Source: Eubacteriales bacterium (GTDB taxonomy: Bacteria; Bacillota; Clostridia; Christensenellales; MB2-83). From it: a stretch of 49,481 nucleotides of DNA. A program made the position numbers and the translations under genes. Under the pieces are notes generated by a model. The model was not told where the DNA came from. It did not search any database and was given only the letters and a program-made list of their open reading frames with translations. Location: assembly GCA_018385275.1 (NCBI GenBank), contig JAHAZM010000073.1, forward strand, positions 1 through 49,481. Reading direction: 5' to 3'. This document shows, piece after piece, positions 6,823-16,770 of this stretch (its first letter is position 1; every line of letters starts with the position of its first letter).

Positions 6823-6857
6823 AAAAAAAAAAGACCGGCGGTCCTGCCGTCGGTCTT
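6823..6857 (-). terminator. Intrinsic terminator of the glycosidase operon
   Basis: On the minus strand an 11-bp stem (6831-6841 with 6847-6857, one G-U pair) with a 5-nt loop is followed by eight T (6823-6830). It closes the two-gene operon at 6876-8878 just before the toxin-like gene. Confidence 0.85.
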
Positions 6858-6875
6858 TATAAAGCGAAAGAGTAT

Positions 6876-7874
6876 TCAGCGAAGAAGATTAGTCGCTTCG
6901 CCCAGCGCCCGCAGCTGACGGACAAAGGGCTCGGGGATCCGGCCGTCGAAGCCGTGCGGGATATCCCAGCTGATGATACCGCCGCAGTCGTTGATGGCCT
7001 GCGTGTAGCCGATGAAGAAGTCGTCGTTGAAGCGCGGCGCTTTGCCCTGTCCCCACCAATCGCCGGCTATCGCCAGCTGATGGAGGCGTTCGCCGCCGAT
7101 CAGACCGTCGCCGCCTTTGACGGGCCAATAGGAATAGTCGCCCTTCCAGTCGTGACCGGGCAGATCGAAGATGAAATCCGTTTCGCCCGCGGTCATATCC
7201 TCGCCCGTCGCCGGGAACGGCAGGGGCTGAACCAGAATAGCCAGGTTCATCGCCACCAACCGCTCGGGGTTGCCGGCCCGGTAAGCGTCCATGAGCTGCT
7301 TGGTCAATTCCGGCTTCGTCGCGGACGGCTGCGTGCGCAGAACGCCGTCGACCCACATCATCTCGACCTTTTTGCCGTAATGCTCGCCCCACCACGAAAC
7401 GAATTCGCAGTAACGGCGCACGCCCTCGACATAAGCGGCGTCAAAAGTCGCGCCGCCCAGGACCGGGTGTTTGTACGGGATGCGCTCGTAAGCCAGTTCG
7501 TCGTGCATCGGCGTATGGCCGGGCATATAAACGCCGAAAGCGATGCCGCGTTTATGCAGCGCGTCGGCCAGTTCCATCGGCAGGTCGCGCTCGGAACACC
7601 GGCTGGGCGTGCGGCCCACGTATTTGTCCCAAACGGGATTGGGGCAGCACCAGTGACCGGTATTCTGGCCGAGGGTAATCATCATATAACCGGCTCCGAC
7701 GTAAGCCAGCGTATCGGCGTAAGCCTCCACGTCAAAGGAGTTGACTTTTTCGTTCCACTCCTTGGGCGACATGGTGCCGTCGTCGGTGCTGGAGGCCGCC
7801 GCCGCCAGATAATGCGCGAACACACCCCATTTCCGGTCGGCCAGCCACTGAGTCCTCTCTTTCTTATCGCTCAT
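6876..7874 (-). CDS. Alpha-L-fucosidase-like (GH29-type) glycosidase, second copy
   Basis: 332 residues, cytoplasmic (no signal peptide). The N-terminal WLADRKWGVFAHY stretch corresponds to the KWGIFIHWG-type start of GH29 barrels, GAGYMMITLGQ and FGVYMPGH to inner strands, and MMWVDG at 173-178 to the strand carrying the nucleophile Asp (D176 here). It is shorter than classical fucosidases (about 450 residues) because it has only the catalytic barrel. It overlaps its upstream paralogue by 4 nt (ATGA). Substrate cannot be read; action on plant- or host-derived fucosylated or related oligosaccharides is an inference from family and from the divergent GH28-like gene. Confidence 0.7.
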   Translation of the reverse strand: MSDKKERTQWLADRKWGVFAHYLAAAASSTDDGTMSPKEWNEKVNSFDVEAYADTLAYVGAGYMMITLGQNTGHWCCPNPVWDKYVGRTPSRCSERDLPMELADALHKRGIAFGVYMPGHTPMHDELAYERIPYKHPVLGGATFDAAYVEGVRRYCEFVSWWGEHYGKKVEMMWVDGVLRTQPSATKPELTKQLMDAYRAGNPERLVAMNLAILVQPLPFPATGEDMTAGETDFIFDLPGHDWKGDYSYWPVKGGDGLIGGERLHQLAIAGDWWGQGKAPRFNDDFFIGYTQAINDCGGIISWDIPHGFDGRIPEPFVRQLRALGEATNLLR

Positions 7875-8878
7875 TGCTCATTCCTCCTTACCCGTTCGGA
7901 AATAAACCGCACCTGCTCGACGAATTCCTCGCCGATGGTGCCGTCGGGCATAAAGGGCAGGTCCCATGTCACGACGCCGCCCATATCGTTGACATACTCC
8001 GTAATGCCGGCCGCCAGACGATCGTTCAGACGCGGGCCCTGCGTATGCGGCGCACCCCACCACTGCCCCAGATAAGACAACATATGCAGAACTTCGCCGT
8101 TGAGCGCTTTCCGGTTCATCATACGCTTGCCTTCCCAGTTGATGCCGTCGGCAAACATCATGATATCGACCTCGCCGGCGGTGAAATCCTCGTCGGCGTT
8201 GAGCTGTGCCTTGGGCGACACGTCGCGCAGTTCCTCCGAGCGATAAATGCCGCCGTTGAGCGCCACGAGCGCGTCGGGGTTGCCGGTGCGGATCGCGCGG
8301 GTGAAGGAGTCGTAATTCGGCTCCGTTATGCTGAACATACTCGCGGTATTGACGCCGACGCCGTCGATCCACCAGGCAAATACTTTACGGCCGAAACGAC
8401 GGCTCCAGTCGGCGATACACGCCTCCCATTTGCGCTGAAGCGGCTCATTCCGCACGAAAGTGGGACCGTTCTTGAGCTGTTCTTCGGTAAAACCGAAGGC
8501 CGCGGCCGTCGTCGGATCCGTCGCCGGACAATGCGGCAGATACACGCCCAGTTTGATGCCGTAAACGGCCAGCGCGTCGGACAGATCGGAAATCAGATCG
8601 CGCTTGGCGCAGAAGGAAACCTCCTGTCCCATGATGCGGTCGAACGTTTCGTTCGGCGCACAGTACAATCCCGTGCACTGTCCGATGGTCAGGAAGAAAT
8701 ACGGGACTTTCAGCTCGTGAAGCTGACGTGCCAGTGCCGAAACGTCGAAGCTGTCGACCCGCGCGTTCCAGCGCGCGGCCGTCTGCTCGCGCGTCTCGCC
8801 GGCCCCGATCCCGTCCAGATAATGATAGAACAGGCCGAACCGCATCCCGGCCAGTTCCTGCCTCGCTTTTTCTCTCAT
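7871..8878 (-). CDS. Alpha-L-fucosidase-like (GH29-type) glycosidase, first copy
   Basis: 335 residues, paralogous to the next gene over the whole length: MRFGLFYHYLDG, YFFLTIGQCTGLYC, GVYLPHCPA, and AWWIDGVG around residue 172 carrying the presumed nucleophile Asp. Both proteins share a late TWDLP/SWDIP segment before the C-terminal helix. There is no signal peptide. The ATG at 8878 follows GGAGGG (TTGAAGGAGGGGTTAC). Two diverged copies in one operon suggest different linkage or sugar specificities rather than dosage. No clear -35/-10 pair was found in the 8879-9046 spacer for this direction; control probably uses the direct repeat at 8951-8995. Confidence 0.7.
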   Translation of the reverse strand: MREKARQELAGMRFGLFYHYLDGIGAGETREQTAARWNARVDSFDVSALARQLHELKVPYFFLTIGQCTGLYCAPNETFDRIMGQEVSFCAKRDLISDLSDALAVYGIKLGVYLPHCPATDPTTAAAFGFTEEQLKNGPTFVRNEPLQRKWEACIADWSRRFGRKVFAWWIDGVGVNTASMFSITEPNYDSFTRAIRTGNPDALVALNGGIYRSEELRDVSPKAQLNADEDFTAGEVDIMMFADGINWEGKRMMNRKALNGEVLHMLSYLGQWWGAPHTQGPRLNDRLAAGITEYVNDMGGVVTWDLPFMPDGTIGEEFVEQVRFISERVRRNEQ

Positions 8879-8950
8879 GTAACCCCTCCTTCAAAAAGCT
8901 ATCTGCAAGCTTTCTTCATCCCTATTGTAGAGCATGGGGCTTCCAAATAG

Positions 8951-8995
8951 AAATGGACAAAATTAATCTTCTGCTATAAAAAATGGACAGGATTA
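8951..8995. promoter_or_regulatory. Phased direct repeat, candidate operator between divergent glycosidase genes
   Basis: AAATGGACAAAATTA (8951-8965) recurs as AAATGGACAGGATTA (8981-8995), 13 of 15 bases identical, exactly 30 bp apart (about three helix turns). Same-face direct repeats of this kind are typical of AraC-family activator sites. The second copy ends about 50 bp upstream of the GH28-like gene's -35 box, a suitable place for activation. Confidence 0.5.
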
Positions 8996-9046
8996 GCCAA
9001 ATGAGAACTTCCCCCGTTTTTACCGTAAAAACAAGGGCTTTCGGTC

Positions 9047-9075
9047 TTGACAACCTCTTTTTTCCCCGATATACT
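9047..9075 (+). promoter_or_regulatory. Promoter of the GH28-like gene
   Basis: TTGACA (9047-9052) and TATACT (9070-9075) with a 17-bp spacer. The start point would be near 9082, giving a leader of about 22 nt that contains the AAGGAGG ribosome binding site. Confidence 0.8.
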
Positions 9076-9103
9076 GAGGGTACCAAACAAGGAGGCGAAC
9101 GTT

Positions 9104-10363
9104 ATGCTCCACGTCAAAGATTTTCTTGGCATCACCACGACGACCGCCGACGTCCAGACCGCCATCGATATGGCCGCCGCGGCCGGAACGGCGCTGTTTT
9201 TCGACGCCGGAACGTACGAATGCGGGACGCTGTATCTGCGCAGCGGCAGTCACCTGATCCTCGACGACGGCGCAAAACTGATCGGATCGGCGGATATGAG
9301 TCTGTACCCGGACGATACGGACGAGATCCCCTATCTGAACGAGGATCACATGAACAAATGCTTCCTCTTCGCCCGCGACGCCCGGAATATCGTCATCGAA
9401 GGCGGCTGCATCAGCGGTCAGCGCGAAAAATACAAGGACGTCATGGACGACCGTCCGATGCTGATGCGTTTCGTCGGCTGTCAGGATATCACCATCCATG
9501 ATACGACCCTGGCCGACAGCGCCGCATGGGTCAGCATGTACCTCTGCTGCGAGCGGATCTCCCTGTCCAGAGTGCGTTTTCTCAGCGCGCAAAGCTGGAA
9601 CGGCGACGGTGCCGATTTCAACTGCTGCCGTGACGTCATCGTCTCCGACTGTTTCTTCGACACCGGCGACGACGCGATCTGCCTGCAGGCTTCCGTGCCC
9701 GGCGGCGTATGCGAACGCGTCGTGGTGCGCGGCTGCGTGTTCCACTCCAAATGGGCCCTGGCCCGCATCGGCACGACCAGTGTCGGGCACATCCGCGATT
9801 GTCTGTTCGCCGACTGCATCGCGGAAAATCTCCAGTGCAGCGGTTTCAAGATCCAGGCCGGCGAGGGCGGCGTCATCGAGCATCTTCGTTTCGAAAATAT
9901 CCTGATGCGCGACGCGATCCGGCCGATCTTCGTCACGGTCAACCGTCACCGTTTCAGTAAGACCGCCGCTGATCCGCTGCCGTTCACGGCCGCGATCCGC
10001 GATCTGTGCTTTTCCGGCATGACCTGCCTCTACTCGCCGGAACGCGGTCCGCTCCCCGATTCAGGACTCGTCCTCACGGGAGACCCGGACCTCGTCATCG
10101 AAGACGTCACGCTGCGCGGCATTGAAATGCGCGTCAACGGCGGCGCGGAGACTCCGGCCGGGCCTGTTCCCGAACTGGGAACGAACCGCCCCGAGGCCTA
10201 CGTTTTCAACGGCGCCATCCCAACGTACGGGCTTTACGCGCGCCACGTCAAACGTCTCACCGTCGACGGGCTGCGCATCCGTCTGAGCGAACCGGACGGG
10301 CGGCGCGCCGTGGTGCTGGAGGACTGCCCGGAAGCGTCCTGCTCCGGCGTACAGATCCTCTGA
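9104..10363 (+). CDS. GH28-like (polygalacturonase-type) right-handed beta-helix protein
   Basis: 419 residues from ATG 9104, which has AAGGAGG 8 nt upstream; the longer frame from 9047 starts inside the promoter. Repeated short strands such as NIVIEGG, DITIHDTTL, RISLSRVRF and DVIVSDCFF form a parallel beta-helix. GH28 signature residues are present as NGDG (166-169) and TGDDA (187-191), giving the three acidic residues, and GFKIQAGEGG near 247 replaces the usual RIK motif. The GHG catalytic histidine motif is not visible where expected (ARIGTTSVGHI region). No signal peptide is seen, so it probably acts in the cytoplasm on imported uronic-acid oligosaccharides (inference). Confidence 0.8.
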   Translation: MLHVKDFLGITTTTADVQTAIDMAAAAGTALFFDAGTYECGTLYLRSGSHLILDDGAKLIGSADMSLYPDDTDEIPYLNEDHMNKCFLFARDARNIVIEGGCISGQREKYKDVMDDRPMLMRFVGCQDITIHDTTLADSAAWVSMYLCCERISLSRVRFLSAQSWNGDGADFNCCRDVIVSDCFFDTGDDAICLQASVPGGVCERVVVRGCVFHSKWALARIGTTSVGHIRDCLFADCIAENLQCSGFKIQAGEGGVIEHLRFENILMRDAIRPIFVTVNRHRFSKTAADPLPFTAAIRDLCFSGMTCLYSPERGPLPDSGLVLTGDPDLVIEDVTLRGIEMRVNGGAETPAGPVPELGTNRPEAYVFNGAIPTYGLYARHVKRLTVDGLRIRLSEPDGRRAVVLEDCPEASCSGVQIL

Positions 10364-10424
10364 ACCGGGCGTTGGTTTTCCCGAAAAACCGGCCGTCGAT
10401 GAAAGCTTCCCCCTCATCGTCCGG

Positions 10425-10453
10425 TTGACAAAATAAGAAAAAAAGGATATTCT
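10425..10453 (+). promoter_or_regulatory. Promoter of purC-guaA
   Basis: TTGACA (10425-10430) and TATTCT (10448-10453) with a 17-bp spacer, starting transcription near 10460 and leaving a leader of about 150 nt before purC. Confidence 0.75.
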
Positions 10454-10456
10454 ATA

Positions 10457-10611
10457 GCAGAGAAAAGGTAGGGCGTCTTGGGAGTGCTTTCTCAGTCTTT
10501 CTGCCTTTTTCCCTTTTTTGCGGGGAATCAAAACAATACGGGCAAAGTCGTCTTTGATGCTCACGCACAAAGGTGTCTTTGCCTTTATTAATTAAATCGG
10601 AGGTACATCGT
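10457..10611 (+). promoter_or_regulatory. Long purC leader with possible switching hairpins
   Basis: The leader contains CAAAG-TCGT-CTTTG (10543-10556) and CAAAG-GTGT-CTTTG (10568-10581), two small hairpins that could instead refold into one long hairpin closed by GGCAAAG (10541-10547) and CTTTGCC (10577-10583). Upstream, GAGAAA (10460-10465) can pair with TTTCTC (10488-10493), followed by T-rich DNA (10498-10519). No known purine, PRPP or ppGpp riboswitch consensus was recognised. Regulatory function is inferred only from length and alternative pairing. Confidence 0.3.
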
Positions 10612-11325
10612 ATGACCAAAAAAGAACAGCTTTACGAAGGAAAAGCCAAGAAAGTATTTGCTACGGAAAACCCGGAGCTGCTCATCGTTTCCTATAAGGA
10701 CGATGCGACCGCGTTCAACGGTCTGAAGAAAGGGACCATCCACGGAAAAGGCGTCATCAACAACCGTATGAGCAATCTGCTGATGCGCTATCTGGAAAAA
10801 GCCGGCGTCCCTACTCATTACGTGGAAGAGCTCAACGACCGTGAAACGTTGGTCAAGCGCGTTTCCATCGTGCCGCTGGAGGTCATCGTCCGCAATATCG
10901 CCGCCGGTTCGTTCTCCAAGCGTTACGGCGTGGCCGAGGGCGTCGTGTTCGACACGCCCACGATCGAGTTTTCCTATAAAAACGACGATTTGGGCGACCC
11001 GCTGCTCAACGAGTATCACGCGCTGGCCCTCAAACTGGCTACCAAGGAAGAGATCGAGACCATCAAGAAATATGCTTTCACCGTCAACGACCGCCTGAAG
11101 GCTTTCTGGGCCGAATGCGGCGTCACGCTGGTGGATTTCAAACTGGAGTTCGGTCGTCTCTCCGACGGCACGATCGTATTAGCTGACGAGATCAGCCCCG
11201 ACACCTGCCGTTTCTGGGACAGCAAAACCGGCGAAAAACTCGATAAAGACAGATTCCGCCGCGATATGGGCGGCGTCGAGGACGCTTACGCCGAGATCAT
11301 GAAACGTCTGACGCAGCACATCTGA
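10612..11325 (+). CDS. purC: Phosphoribosylaminoimidazole-succinocarboxamide synthase (SAICAR synthetase)
   Basis: PurC ligates L-aspartate to CAIR with ATP in purine synthesis. The 237-residue product has the standard bacterial length and motifs: [10 protein letters not shown] at the start (nucleotide-binding strand), [14 protein letters not shown] near residue 90, [10 protein letters not shown] and [13 protein letters not shown] near 170-200. The ATG at 10612 is preceded by CGGAGGT at a good distance; the longer frame to 10573 would run through leader structure. It lies 20 nt upstream of guaA, so IMP and GMP synthesis genes are co-transcribed here. Confidence 0.97.
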   Translation: MTKKEQLYEGKAKKVFATENPELLIVSYKDDATAFNGLKKGTIHGKGVINNRMSNLLMRYLEKAGVPTHYVEELNDRETLVKRVSIVPLEVIVRNIAAGSFSKRYGVAEGVVFDTPTIEFSYKNDDLGDPLLNEYHALALKLATKEEIETIKKYAFTVNDRLKAFWAECGVTLVDFKLEFGRLSDGTIVLADEISPDTCRFWDSKTGEKLDKDRFRRDMGGVEDAYAEIMKRLTQHI

Positions 11326-11345
11326 TACTCTGGAAGGAAAAACGA

Positions 11346-12878
<1,533 letters not shown>

Positions 12879-12892
12879 CAAGCGCTTTTAAA

Positions 12893-12921
12893 AAAGGGAC
12901 TGTCCGAGCGACAGTCCCTTT
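12893..12921. terminator. Convergent intrinsic terminator between guaA and the aldo/keto reductase remnant
   Basis: Perfect 12-bp stem (12893-12904 with 12910-12921) and 5-nt loop. T-runs lie on the minus-strand side (five bases) and weakly on the + side, so it can serve guaA and the minus-strand unit alike. Confidence 0.85.
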
Positions 12922-12938
12922 CGGCGTCTTCTGTACGT

Positions 12939-13786
12939 TTACCAAGTCGCGGTATCCGGATCGTCCGAGTATCCCACGCAGCCTTCCAGCGCGTTGATGC
13001 GCCGCATATCTTCTTCCGCCAGAGAAAAATCGAACACACCGAGATTCTCGCGGATGCGGGCGGGCGTCACGGATTTCGGCAGAGGCAGATAGCCGCGCTG
13101 CAAACTCCAGCGGATGCAGATCTGCGCGACGCTGCGGCCGTACTTTTCGGCCAGCTCCCGTATTTCGGGAACTTCGAAGATACGCCCCGTGCCAAGCGGG
13201 CTGCCTCGAGGAGCATCTGACGTTTGCGGCAGACCGCCGCCGTTTCCTCCTTTGTATCGCCCGGGCAAAGCCGGATCTGATTGACCTGCGGCGCGATCTT
13301 GGCCGTTTTCAGCAGTTCCGCCAAATGATGCGGCCGGAAATTACTTACGCCGATGGCACGGATCCGCCCCGCCTCAACAAGCTCTTCCATGGCGCGCCAG
13401 CTTTCGGCGTTGGCGGAAGCCCAGCGGTCGCGGAAAGCGACCGGATTGGGCCAATGGATCAAAAACAAATCGAGATAATCCAGTCCCAGCTTATCCATGG
13501 ACTCTTCAAAGGAACGCATCACGAGTTCATAGGTGTGGTTGGCGTTTTTCAGCTTAGTCGTGATAAACAGTTCCGCGCGCGGAACACCGCTGAGCCGGAT
13601 GGCTTTGCCGACGCTCTCCTCGTTGCCGTAGCCCTGCGCGGTATCGATATGCGCGTATCCCGCGTCAAGGGCGCATCGAACGGCCTATACGGCCGTTTCG
13701 CCGTTCGGCGTCTGCCAGGTGCCGAACCCGACGCAGGGAATCCCGACGCCGTTTGACAATTTATACGTATCCTTCTGAGAAAGCAT
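12939..13786 (-). pseudogene. Decayed aldo/keto reductase (in-frame amber stop and a frameshift)
   Basis: Read from ATG 13786, the sequence encodes an AKR5-type reductase: LSNGVGIPCVGFGTWQTP, then a TAG at 13687-13685 where a Gln/Glu codon is expected, then AVRCALDAGYAHIDTAQGYGNEE, TTKLKNANHTYE, LDLFLIHWPNP and the GVSNF segment. Near 13201-13203, after MLLEA, the frame shifts by loss of about four bases and resumes as SPLGTGRIFEVPEI through to the C-terminus at 12939. The catalytic tetrad (Asp, Tyr, Lys, His) is still recognisable, so decay looks recent. Two independent lesions argue against a single sequencing error. It sits immediately downstream of an intact reductase. Confidence 0.8.
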
Positions 13787-13799
13787 TTCTTCTCCTTTC

Positions 13800-14726
13800 T
13801 CACGGTAAAAATTTACCGGAAGCCAGATACAGCTCGTACCATTCATGATGCGTCAGACAGACGGACGCAGCCGCACAAACGTCCCGCAGACGCCGCGGAT
13901 TCATCGTCCCCACGATGGCCTGCATCCGCGCCGGATGCCGTAGGATCCACGCGACGGCGATCGCCGCCTTCGTCACGCCGTACTTTTCGCCCATTTCTCC
14001 CAGCACACGATTAAGCTCGGGAAAATCGGGATGATCGATAAAGCAGCCGCCGAACATCCCGAACTGAAGAGGCGACCATGCCTGGATCGTAATATCATGC
14101 AGTCGGCAATAATCCAGCAGACCGTTGTCGCGGTCGACGGAGCGTTCCGTCGTCAGATTGTTGAGATAGAGTCCCGTATCGATCAACTGCGTCTGATCGA
14201 GCGAGAATTGCAGCTGATTGATCACCAGCGGCTGTTTGACGTATTTCCGGAGCAGTTCCAGCTGACCGGGCGTCACGTTGCTGACGCCGAAGAAGCGGAC
14301 TTTTCCTTCTCCGTGTAATTTATCGAAGGCCTCCGCTACTTCCTCCGGATCGAACAGCAGATCCGGGCGGTGCAGGAGAAGCGTGTCCAGATAATCCGTT
14401 TTCAGCCGCCGCAGGCTGTCTTCCGCGCTGGAAATGATGTCGTCGCAGGTCCAGTCGAATTCTTTCCGTTCAAAATGCAGGCCGCATTTGCTCTGCAAAA
14501 AGACGTCTTCGCGGCGCAATCCCGTCAAGGCAAACGCGTCTCCGAAGCGGGTCTCGGCTTCTCCGTTGCCGTAGCAAGTGGCGTGATCGAAAAAATTGAT
14601 CCCGTTTTCGACGGCGACGCGCAGAAGGTCGGCCGCCTGCAAAACCGCGAGCGCCGGCATCCTCATACAGCCGAGGATGAGCGAAGAAGCGTTCTGCGGT
14701 CCATGCGCGATGTCGATCGTTTTCAT
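13800..14726 (-). CDS. Aldo/keto reductase, YdhF-like
   Basis: 308 residues; NADPH-dependent reductase of a carbonyl substrate that cannot be identified from sequence. The ATG at 14726 has AAAGGAG 7 nt upstream; the longer frame to 14801 runs into galT. The catalytic tetrad is visible as Asp47 (FFDHA), Tyr52 (CYGNGE), Lys80 (QSKCG) and His119 (LLHRPD), followed by GVSNVTPGQLELL and, near the C-terminus, VGTMNPRRL for the NADP 2'-phosphate pocket. Co-oriented behind galT (34-nt gap), so probably in one transcript with galT and the decayed reductase. Confidence 0.9.
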   Translation of the reverse strand: MKTIDIAHGPQNASSLILGCMRMPALAVLQAADLLRVAVENGINFFDHATCYGNGEAETRFGDAFALTGLRREDVFLQSKCGLHFERKEFDWTCDDIISSAEDSLRRLKTDYLDTLLLHRPDLLFDPEEVAEAFDKLHGEGKVRFFGVSNVTPGQLELLRKYVKQPLVINQLQFSLDQTQLIDTGLYLNNLTTERSVDRDNGLLDYCRLHDITIQAWSPLQFGMFGGCFIDHPDFPELNRVLGEMGEKYGVTKAAIAVAWILRHPARMQAIVGTMNPRRLRDVCAAASVCLTHHEWYELYLASGKFLP

Positions 14727-14760
14727 ACACGAACTCCTTTCCGTCTGAAAAATGTCGGTT

Positions 14761-16269
14761 TCAGAAAAGCGTTGAAGTAACGAAAGCGGCGAAACGCCCA
14801 TTTTCGGTGGCGGGTTTGAACACGCCGCAATCCTCGAGAACGGCCGTGCACTTCTCCGTCAACGCCTGCTTCACGATCTCGTGCGCGCGTTCGGGGGAAT
14901 TGGACGACCCGAACCGTTCCGTCAGCTCCCGCATCCACGCGGCGTGCTTGGCCATCTCGCCGTCGGTCGGCACGGTTTCGCCCGTCAAAGCACGCTCCAC
15001 CTGCGGCAGTTCGCGCGCGAGCCGCGCCGGCAACACGAACAGGCCCATGACCTCGATCAGGCCGATGCCCTCGATCTTGATATGATGCAATCCCGCGTGC
15101 GGATGAAACAAGCCCAGCGGGTGCTCGTCCGTCGTACGGTTGTTGCGCAGCACCACGTACAGCTCATACACGCCGTCGGGGCGTTTATCCGAAATCAGCG
15201 TGACGGTATTGTGCTTTTCCGTCGTTTGAGACAGAATACCGATCTCCGGCGCCGAGTAGCCGCGCCAAGCGGTAATCAGCTTTTCAGCGTCGAGACAGAC
15301 GGCCTCCCGATCGGAGGAGGAAAGCCGGATCGTCGAAAGAGGCCAGTCGATGAGTTCGACTTGCGTTCCGTGCGCCGTCACGCCCAGATCCCGGCGGACC
15401 GGCGCGTTCTGCATAGCGAAGCGGTGCCGTCCGCCCTGAAAATGATTATGCGACAGGATCGAACCGCCGACGATCGTCATATCCGAATTCGAGCCGAGGA
15501 AATAATGAGGCATTTTATCGACGAAATCGAACAGACGCCGCGCCGTCGCGCCGCTGATGCACATGGGGCTGTGCTCGCCGGCGTAAACGATGCAGTGTTC
15601 GTCATAGTAAACGTAAGGGGAATACTGAAAATACCACGCTTCTCCGTTGAGCGTCACCGGGATACAGCGCAGAGTCTGCCGCGCCGCTTTGCCCGGGCGG
15701 CCGCGGAAGCCCTCGTTTTCATGGCAAAGCGCGCACTTGGGGTACGAGGTGGCAGGCGCGTTTTTCATTGCCGTGATCTCCGCGGGGGTGAACTCGGGCT
15801 TGGACAGATTGATCGTGATCTCCAGTTCTCCGTACCGCGACGGCGCCTTGAAATAAATATTCTTCGCCACGGCGGCGGTGCGGATATAATTGCTGCGGCG
15901 GCACAGATCATAGAACCAGTCGCCCGCCGCTTCCGCGCCCTGCTCGCGATAGATCTGCCGGAAACGGTCTGCCGTCTGAGACGGACGCGGCATCAGCGCG
16001 TTCATGATGCGGGTGTCGAACAATTCCCGCTGCATGACGGTGTTTTCCGGGATCAGGCCGGCCTCCGCCGCTTTGTCGCACAGAGCGTTCAGCAGCTCGA
16101 CGGGCATTTCCTTTTCATAAGCGGGGATCACCGTGCCGTCAGGCGCGGGCGCGTCCAGCCCGAACAGATCCAGCAGCAGATTGCGGGCAAAGTCCCGATC
16201 TCGTTCGTCGGTCAGGCCGACGTGAACAGCATAGGACAGCAGTTGTTCGATCAAAATCTCGGTAGTCAT
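14761..16269 (-). CDS. galT: UDP-glucose-hexose-1-phosphate uridylyltransferase, class II
   Basis: GalT transfers UMP from UDP-glucose to galactose-1-phosphate in the Leloir pathway. The 502-residue length and the sequence match the class II enzymes of Gram-positives (about 490-510 residues), not the 350-residue class I. Visible are CALCHENEGFRGR, the GGSILSHNHFQGG active-site region, and HPHAGLHHIKIEGIGLIEVMGLF. The ATG at 16269 follows AAAAGGAAA; the longer frame from 16392 overlaps its own promoter. galK and galE are not in this window. Confidence 0.95.
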   Translation of the reverse strand: MTTEILIEQLLSYAVHVGLTDERDRDFARNLLLDLFGLDAPAPDGTVIPAYEKEMPVELLNALCDKAAEAGLIPENTVMQRELFDTRIMNALMPRPSQTADRFRQIYREQGAEAAGDWFYDLCRRSNYIRTAAVAKNIYFKAPSRYGELEITINLSKPEFTPAEITAMKNAPATSYPKCALCHENEGFRGRPGKAARQTLRCIPVTLNGEAWYFQYSPYVYYDEHCIVYAGEHSPMCISGATARRLFDFVDKMPHYFLGSNSDMTIVGGSILSHNHFQGGRHRFAMQNAPVRRDLGVTAHGTQVELIDWPLSTIRLSSSDREAVCLDAEKLITAWRGYSAPEIGILSQTTEKHNTVTLISDKRPDGVYELYVVLRNNRTTDEHPLGLFHPHAGLHHIKIEGIGLIEVMGLFVLPARLARELPQVERALTGETVPTDGEMAKHAAWMRELTERFGSSNSPERAHEIVKQALTEKCTAVLEDCGVFKPATENGRFAAFVTSTLF

Positions 16270-16299
16270 GGCTTTTTCCTTTTCAAAATTGATACTCTT

Positions 16300-16328
16300 A
16301 TTATAATCTCCGTACAGGGAATCCGCAA
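16300..16328 (-). promoter_or_regulatory. Promoter of galT
   Basis: On the minus strand TTGCGG (16328-16323) and TATAAT (16305-16300) are separated by 17 bp, about 30 bp upstream of the galT ATG. It diverges from the rpmE promoter at 16386-16413. Confidence 0.75.
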
Positions 16329-16385
16329 TACAAAATTGTTTCAAATAGATGAAGTTCCGCCTCTTATAAAAAATAAAAATATGCC

Positions 16386-16413
16386 TTGACAAGACGCGCC
16401 GTTGTGCTATAAT
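16386..16413 (+). promoter_or_regulatory. Promoter of rpmE
   Basis: TTGACA (16386-16391) and TATAAT (16408-16413) with a 16-bp spacer, about 75 nt upstream of the rpmE start codon. Confidence 0.85.
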
Positions 16414-16488
16414 AATAACACTTGCCTTTCAAGGGACGTTTGCGCCCAAAAGGTATCAAGACAAAAATCCACTTTTGAGGTGAACAAC

Positions 16489-16686
16489 ATGAAAGAGAAC
16501 ATACATCCCAAGTACGGCAAATGCATCGTACGCTGCGCCTGCGGCGAAGAATTTGAATCCGGTTCCGTCAAGAGCGAGCTCAAGGTCGAGCTTTGCTCCA
16601 AATGCCATCCCTTCTACACGGGCAAGCAGAAACTCGTTGACTCCGCCGGCCGTGTCGATAAGTTCAAGAAGCGTTACGGTATGTGA
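16489..16686 (+). CDS. rpmE: Ribosomal protein bL31, zinc-binding form
   Basis: 65-residue large-subunit protein. It begins [16 protein letters not shown] and has CAC near residues 16-18 and CSKC near 37-40, the C+ zinc-binding type, then HPFYTGKQ and DKFKKRYG. The ATG at 16489 has GAGGTG in front; the frame open from 16402 includes promoter DNA and is not used. A terminator follows, yet the yqhQ operon starts immediately after it, so part of the transcription may read through. Confidence 0.97.
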   Translation: MKENIHPKYGKCIVRCACGEEFESGSVKSELKVELCSKCHPFYTGKQKLVDSAGRVDKFKKRYGM

Positions 16687-16714
16687 TCCGGACCGTCTGT
16701 ATTGCGGGACTTAA

Positions 16715-16756
16715 GCAGGCACGCGCCTTTTTTCGGCGTGCGTCTGCTTTTTCTTT
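16715..16756 (+). terminator. Intrinsic terminator after rpmE
   Basis: GCAG...CACGC (from 16715) pairs with GCGTG...CTGC (to 16747) with a small bulge, followed by TTTTTCTTT. The T-run ends a few bases before the yqhQ ribosome binding site, so it could act as a partial terminator between rpmE and the downstream operon. Confidence 0.7.
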
Positions 16757-16770
16757 ATAAGGAGTCAATC

